DNA of 26,904 nt, from assembly GCA_034370465.1 (NCBI GenBank), contig JAXMLA010000032.1, positions 1-26,904 on the forward strand. Direction: 5' to 3'. Numbering within the stretch: position 1 is the first letter of the stretch; each line of letters begins with the position of its first letter. Position numbers and translations under genes: made by a program. The notes beneath the pieces are model-generated. The model was not told where the DNA came from. It did not search any database and saw nothing but the letters and a program-made list of their open reading frames with translations. Origin of the DNA: UBA2197 sp034370465 (GTDB lineage: Bacteria > Desulfobacterota > Desulfuromonadia > Desulfuromonadales > UBA2197). Shown here in pieces: positions 22,452-26,904 of the stretch.

Positions 22452-23645
22452 ATGTTGGCAAATCTCAATCATATAATCGATCAGGTGGTTAAAGAAAAAG
22501 GGATCGATCGCGTCATTCTTGTCGAGGCCCTCGAATCTGCCGTCCTTTCTGCCGCCAATAAAAAATATCGAAATACCCGCGAGCTTGAAGCGCATTACAA
22601 TGATGAACTCGGTGAAGTGGAACTCTTCGAATTTGTGACGGTTGTCGACGAAGTCCTCGATTCCTACAAAGAGATCGATCTCGCTGAGGCGCACGAAATT
22701 GACCCCGAAGTTGAGGTCGGCGATTCCCTCGGCATGAAGCTCGATGCCGGCAGCTTTAGCCGTATTGCCGCTCAGACTGCGAAACAGGTCATTATCCAGA
22801 AGGTGCGTGAAGCCGAGCGGGATGGAATTTACAATGAATTCCGCGATCGGATTGGCGAGATGGTCAATGGCATCGTGCGTCGTTATGAGCGCGGTGATCT
22901 GGTCATTGATCTTGGTCGCGCGGAAGCGTTGCTGCCGCAGAAGGAGCAGGTCCCCCGCGAGAATTACCGCCAGGGCGATCGGGTCCGCGCTTACATCTCC
23001 GATGTCCGCATGGCGACCAAGGGGCCACAAATTATTATCTCCCGTACCCATCCCGGTGTGGTTGCCGCCCTCTTTAAGTCGGAAGTGCCGGAAATTGCCG
23101 AAGGGATTGTCGAGATCAAGGCGGTCGCGCGCGAGCCGGGGAGCCGGGCGAAGATTGCGGTCGTTTCCCATGATCCTGATGTCGATCCGGTCGGCGCTTG
23201 TGTCGGGATGCGCGGCGCCCGGGTGCAGAATGTTGTCTCGGAGCTGCGTGGCGAAAAGATTGATATCATCCCCTGGACCCCTGATATTGCCCGCTTCTCC
23301 TGCTTTGCTCTTGCTCCGGCGGAAGTCAACCGGGTCTATGTTGACAACGAGGAACAGTCCCTGGAAATTATCGTGCCGGACGACCAGCTCTCTTTGGCGA
23401 TCGGCAAGAAGGGGCAAAATGTCCGCCTTGCTGCCAAGTTGACCGGCTGGAAGATCGATATCAAGAGCGAGACCCGCGCCGCCGAAGCGCAGGCCGAGTT
23501 GGACGGTAGCGACGAAGATGCAGACTCTGGCGAAGATGAAGAGCTTGTCGACGGGAATATCGCGGGGGAGGAACTTGCCGGAGACGAAGTCTCTGGCGAC
23601 GAAGCCCCGGATTCAGGCGTGGCTGACGAAGAGGTCAAGGATTGA
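22452..23645 (+). CDS. nusA: Transcription termination/antitermination factor NusA
   Basis: 397 residues with a GAGGAG site 8 nt upstream. The domain order is an N-terminal RNA-polymerase-binding domain (about 1-125), S1 (about 135-200, 'RRYERGDLVIDLGRAEALLP'), then KH1 and KH2 ('GACVGMRGARVQNVVSELRGEKIDII' and 'LSLAIGKKGQNVRLAAKLTGWKIDI'). The C-terminal ~45 residues are strongly acidic (Asp/Glu-rich) in place of the helical repeats of E. coli NusA. NusA controls pausing, termination and antitermination. In E. coli it influences its own operon, so the rimP leader terminator is a plausible target. The gene overlaps the next start by 4 nt (TTGA). Confidence 0.97.
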   Translation: MLANLNHIIDQVVKEKGIDRVILVEALESAVLSAANKKYRNTRELEAHYNDELGEVELFEFVTVVDEVLDSYKEIDLAEAHEIDPEVEVGDSLGMKLDAGSFSRIAAQTAKQVIIQKVREAERDGIYNEFRDRIGEMVNGIVRRYERGDLVIDLGRAEALLPQKEQVPRENYRQGDRVRAYISDVRMATKGPQIIISRTHPGVVAALFKSEVPEIAEGIVEIKAVAREPGSRAKIAVVSHDPDVDPVGACVGMRGARVQNVVSELRGEKIDIIPWTPDIARFSCFALAPAEVNRVYVDNEEQSLEIIVPDDQLSLAIGKKGQNVRLAAKLTGWKIDIKSETRAAEAQAELDGSDEDADSGEDEELVDGNIAGEELAGDEVSGDEAPDSGVADEEVKD

Positions 23646-24241
23646 CCTCTGACGAAGAACGCGGCCCACAGCGCACCTGCCTTGGGTGCCGCAAGGCTTT
23701 TGCCCGCAAAGATCTGCTGCGTTTCGTTCTGTCGCCGCAGGGCGAACTACTGCTCGATTACAAAGGGAAGCTGCCGGGGCGCGGTGGCTATACCTGTGTC
23801 GATCCTGCCTGTATTGCCGAAGCCATCCGCCGCCGCCAGTTTTCCCGAACCTTTAAACGGGAACTGCTGCCGGTTGCTGATGATTATATCTCCCGGGAAC
23901 TATCCCGACAGATTCAAGATCGAATCAGCGGCTTGATCGGCATGGCGCGTAAAGCGCATCAGCTCCTTTCCGGAAGCAGTCTGATTCTTGATCGTCTTTC
24001 TGCGGGGGCGCCTCTGGCTTTTGTTGTGATTGCCAGCGACGTCTCCGACGGCATCGGCCAAAAAGTGATTGGTCGTGCCACCAACCGATCTGTCCGTTAT
24101 TATCGAATGTTTGAAAAAGAGTTTCTCGGCCGTCTTCTCGGGACGGGGCAACGGAGCGTCCTTGCTTTGGTGCCAGGATCGCTCGCAGCAGCGATCAGAG
24201 TCGAGCTGGAACGTTACCAGCGAATTGCAGGGGAGTATTGA
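23642..24241 (+). CDS. YlxR (DUF448) and L7Ae-like RNA-binding fusion protein
   Basis: 199 residues from a TTG at 23642 that overlaps the nusA stop; GAGGT just upstream supports it. The N-terminal ~85 residues are YlxR-like ('RTCLGCRKAFARKDLLRFV', 'GRGGYTCVDPACIAEAI'). Residues about 95-195 match the L7Ae/YlxQ fold ('ISGLIGMARKAHQLLSGSSLILDRL', 'VVIASDVSDGIGQKVIGRA'). In Firmicutes the same two functions are encoded by separate neighbouring genes, ylxR and ylxQ, between nusA and infB, so this single gene covers both. YlxR has been linked to RNase P in Firmicutes, and L7Ae-type domains bind kink-turn RNA. The stop overlaps the infB ATG by one base, so translation is coupled. Confidence 0.9.
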   Translation: MTSDEERGPQRTCLGCRKAFARKDLLRFVLSPQGELLLDYKGKLPGRGGYTCVDPACIAEAIRRRQFSRTFKRELLPVADDYISRELSRQIQDRISGLIGMARKAHQLLSGSSLILDRLSAGAPLAFVVIASDVSDGIGQKVIGRATNRSVRYYRMFEKEFLGRLLGTGQRSVLALVPGSLAAAIRVELERYQRIAGEY

Positions 24242-26904
24242 TGGGAAAGACAAAAGTTTTCGAACTGGCCAAGAAACTCGGACTTGAAAACAAAGAGATG
24301 ATCGAGCGTCTGCATAAGGCCGGAATCGACGCCAAGAGTCACCAGAGTGTCCTGGAAGAGGGCGATCTCAAGAAGTTCGAGGCCGCGGCTCAAAATGACA
24401 AGAAGGTTGATGAAGAGCGGATCAGCGGCGGGATAATTCGTCGCCGCCGCAAGGATGCCGTGCCTGAAGTTGAGGCGGCTCCCCCTGCTGAAGTTCCTGT
24501 CGCGGTTGCCCCGCCTGCGGCTCCGGCAGTCACTCCGCCCGTAGCGGCAGAGATCGTGGTCAAGCCTGCAGTCGTCGAAGCAACTGCTGCGGTCAGGGGG
24601 ACTTCAGAGCCCGTGCCAAAGCCTAAAGTGGAAGCGAAAGTCGAAGCTCCGGTCACTGTGGCGCCGACGGCATCAGCTGCTCCCCAAGGTGAACAAGGAT
24701 CTGCCCCTGTCGTTGCGGCGCCTGCGGCAGAAGTTACGGCTTCCGGCGAAGCTGTTGTTGTCGACAAGACAGCCAAGCACACACCGGTATTGCACGATAT
24801 GACCCAGGTCGAGAAGCATGTTCCCGGCCGGGCTCGCATCCTTGGCCGTGTCGAGCTTCCCCCTCCGGTTGCACCGCCCCGTCGCGAAGAATTCATTAAT
24901 AATAATCCGCGTTCTGCCCGCCCGGGTGATCAGTCCGGTGCGCGTCCTGCCGATCGTCGTCCCCCTTCGCCCCGTCCCGAGGGTGCGGCTCGTCCGCCCC
25001 GTCCGGATGGTGCGCCATCGCGTCCGGCCGGTCCCGGTGGCCCTGGTGGCCCTGGCGGCCCGAGGGGAGCTGAACGCCCGGGAGGGTTTTCCCGTCCTGG
25101 CGGACCGCCCGGTGCTGGTGGCCCGGGGAGTCGTCCCGGTGGCCCGCCCCGTCCGGGTGGCCCTGGCGGCGGCGCCGGTCGTCCTGGTGGCGGCCCTTCC
25201 CGTCCGGGCATGGCTCCCCCTCCTGCGGACCTCTTTCCAGGGAAAGAGGTCCGGGGTAAAAAGAAATCTAAAGGTAAGACTGACTATACTGCCGGGCCGA
25301 CAGCCGATGGTGCGGGCGCTAAAGGTCGCGTTGGCCGGCGTGATGTCTTTGAGCCGGATCACGGCGATCGTCAACGGCGGCAGAAACGGGCTCAGAAGCC
25401 GGTTGCCAAGAAGACCGAGTTGACGGTCTCCAAGGCAATCAAACGGATTATCCGCATCAGCGATGCGATTACCGTTGGCGAACTTGCCAAGCGCATGGGG
25501 GTCAAAGCGAATGATTTGATCAAGGAGTTGATGCGCCAGGGGACGATGGTGACGATTAATCATCCTTTGGACTTTGACACCGCCGCAATCCTTGCCGCCG
25601 ACTTTCAGTATGAAGTTGAAAACGTCGCCTTTGACGAGGATACCATTCTTGATGCCACCGTGATCAAACAGACGGATGTGGAGGAAGCTGAAAATTTGCA
25701 GCCCCGTCCGCCGGTTGTGACGATCATGGGTCATGTCGATCATGGTAAGACGAGTCTGCTTGACGCTATTCGTACCGCCAATGTTACCGATGGGGAAGCT
25801 GGCGGCATCACTCAGCACATCGGTGCTTACGATGTTGAACTGAACGGGCGCAAGATTACCTTCCTTGATACCCCCGGTCATGAAGCCTTTACGGCGATGC
25901 GTTCCCGTGGTGCCAAAGTCACGGATATCGTTATCCTTGTTGTCGCTGCTGACGACGGAGTCATGCCGCAAACCCGCGAGGCGATCAACCATGCCAAAGC
26001 AGCCGGTGTGCCGATCGTTGTCGCTATCAATAAAATTGACAAACCCAACATTAACATCGACCGCGTCAAGCAGGAATTGACGGAATTCGGATTGGTCAGC
26101 GAAGACTGGGGCGGCGAGACAATCTTCTGTGAAGTTTCCGCCAAGCAGCGGACGAATCTTGAACAGTTGCTCGAAATGCTCCTGCTTCAGGCTGAAGTTC
26201 TTGACCTGAAAGCGAACCCGAACAAACGGGCGAAAGGGACGATCGTCGAGGCCCGTATCGATCGTGGGCGCGGCCCGGTAGCCACGGTTCTGGTCCAGGA
26301 AGGGACGTTGAAGATCGGCGATCCTGTTGTCTCCGGCCTGTATTACGGTCGCGTCCGCACCATGACCGATGATCGCGGTAACCGTCTTGATGCCGCTGGT
26401 CCTTCGGTTCCGGTCGAAGTCACCGGTTTAACCGGTGTGCCGGGCGCTGGCGATACCTTCTATGCGGTTGAAGACGAGCGCATGGCTCGCGATGTGGCCC
26501 AGCATCGTGAGCAGAAGCTGCGCGAAGTCGAACTCGCCAAACACAGCAAAATTTCGCTTGAACAACTCTATGCCCGGATTCAAGAGGGCGAAGCAAAAGA
26601 ACTCAAAGTTATTATCAAGGGTGACGTGCAGGGCTCGGTGGAAGCGGTACGGGATTCCTTGCTGAAGCTGTCGACGGAGGCCTGCCGTCTGGTCGTTATT
26701 CATACCGCGGTCGGCGGCATTATCGAGAGCGATATTACTCTCGCCTCCGCTTCGGATGCGATTGTGCTCGGCTTCAATATTCGTCCGGAAGCCAAGGCTG
26801 CGGCCCTGGCCGAGAGCGAAGGGGTCGATATCCGTCTCTATACCATCATTTACGATGCGGTTGCTGACATTCGCAATGCCATGGAAGGACTCCTCGAACC
26901 GACC
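24241..26904 (+). CDS. infB: Translation initiation factor IF-2 (3' end beyond the window)
   Basis: 888 residues are visible and the frame is still open at the right edge. GGGGAG lies upstream of the ATG. An IF2_N domain (residues 1-50) is followed by a long Ala/Pro/Val-rich linker (about 75-215) and a Gly/Pro/Arg-rich stretch (about 230-335). A second IF2_N domain (about 395-460) precedes the GTPase domain, with G497HVDHGKTS, D543TPGH and N597KID. Domain II and the IF2 core follow, up to 'ADIRNAMEGLLEPT'. IF-2 brings fMet-tRNA to the 30S subunit and promotes subunit joining. The fMet-tRNA-binding C-terminal end is mostly outside the window. Confidence 0.98.
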   Translation, partial: MGKTKVFELAKKLGLENKEMIERLHKAGIDAKSHQSVLEEGDLKKFEAAAQNDKKVDEERISGGIIRRRRKDAVPEVEAAPPAEVPVAVAPPAAPAVTPPVAAEIVVKPAVVEATAAVRGTSEPVPKPKVEAKVEAPVTVAPTASAAPQGEQGSAPVVAAPAAEVTASGEAVVVDKTAKHTPVLHDMTQVEKHVPGRARILGRVELPPPVAPPRREEFINNNPRSARPGDQSGARPADRRPPSPRPEGAARPPRPDGAPSRPAGPGGPGGPGGPRGAERPGGFSRPGGPPGAGGPGSRPGGPPRPGGPGGGAGRPGGGPSRPGMAPPPADLFPGKEVRGKKKSKGKTDYTAGPTADGAGAKGRVGRRDVFEPDHGDRQRRQKRAQKPVAKKTELTVSKAIKRIIRISDAITVGELAKRMGVKANDLIKELMRQGTMVTINHPLDFDTAAILAADFQYEVENVAFDEDTILDATVIKQTDVEEAENLQPRPPVVTIMGHVDHGKTSLLDAIRTANVTDGEAGGITQHIGAYDVELNGRKITFLDTPGHEAFTAMRSRGAKVTDIVILVVAADDGVMPQTREAINHAKAAGVPIVVAINKIDKPNINIDRVKQELTEFGLVSEDWGGETIFCEVSAKQRTNLEQLLEMLLLQAEVLDLKANPNKRAKGTIVEARIDRGRGPVATVLVQEGTLKIGDPVVSGLYYGRVRTMTDDRGNRLDAAGPSVPVEVTGLTGVPGAGDTFYAVEDERMARDVAQHREQKLREVELAKHSKISLEQLYARIQEGEAKELKVIIKGDVQGSVEAVRDSLLKLSTEACRLVVIHTAVGGIIESDITLASASDAIVLGFNIRPEAKAAALAESEGVDIRLYTIIYDAVADIRNAMEGLLEPT

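Noticed and set aside
22338..23417. 359-codon open frame on the minus strand inside nusA
   Set aside because: Antisense to well-conserved NusA domains, with no recognisable domain and no separate promoter or ribosome-binding site.
24673..25992. 439-codon open frame on the minus strand inside infB
   Set aside because: It lies entirely antisense to a certain IF-2 coding region. Its Arg/Thr/Gly-rich translation mirrors the low-complexity codons of infB, and it has no family resemblance.

Overview
The window is ordinary chromosomal bacterial DNA of moderately high GC. Gene content and order fit a Gram-negative, Geobacter/Desulfuromonas-like member of the former Deltaproteobacteria: an mreBCD-mrdA-rodA cluster, ppiD-purC, an AmmeMemoRadiSam A/B pair, rimP-nusA-ylxR/L7Ae-infB, and HAF-repeat lipoproteins. 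This placement is inferred from synteny and protein style, not from a marker gene. I see no rRNA, tRNA, CRISPR array, insertion sequence, prophage or integrase.

Region 1 (1-3941, + strand) is the accessory part. It holds the 3' end of a HAF-repeat protein, a 764-residue secreted protein built from two copies of a module I cannot name plus Ig-like domains, and a second HAF-repeat lipoprotein. The two HAF proteins are related at their C-termini, which suggests a locally duplicated secreted-protein locus. The 254-bp gap at 236-489 carries candidate promoters and two nearly identical A/T-rich boxes 46 bp apart. A perfect 20-bp stem at 3979-4026 closes the region.

Region 2 (4053-11280, - strand) is the cell-shape and wall-elongation cluster, transcribed mreB, mreC, mreD, mrdA (PBP2), rodA, followed by a secreted DUF4139-type coiled-coil protein. 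MreB filaments, the MreC/MreD envelope link, the PBP2 transpeptidase and the RodA glycosyltransferase act together in lateral wall synthesis. A GC-rich hairpin separates mreB from mreC.

Region 3 (11479-19484, + strand, divergent from mreB) holds ppiD (periplasmic folding), purC (purine synthesis), a TPR lipoprotein, a large M16C zinc protease, and overlapping genes for AmmeMemoRadiSam proteins B and A. No radical-SAM partner is visible.

Region 4 (19513-21688, - strand) encodes an HtrA/Deg-type protease that is probably a lipoprotein, then a small SH3/coiled-coil/membrane-anchor protein.

Region 5 (21776 to the window edge, + strand, divergent from htrA) is the rimP-nusA-ylxR/L7Ae-infB translation and transcription operon. 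Its leader contains a well-formed intrinsic terminator just before the rimP start, so attenuation is likely. infB runs off the right edge.

No gap between genes exceeds 300 bases. The strongest leads for something undescribed are the duplicated secreted module with its paired HAF lipoprotein and repeated promoter boxes, and the attenuated rimP leader, which shares a 10-base sequence with one of those boxes.
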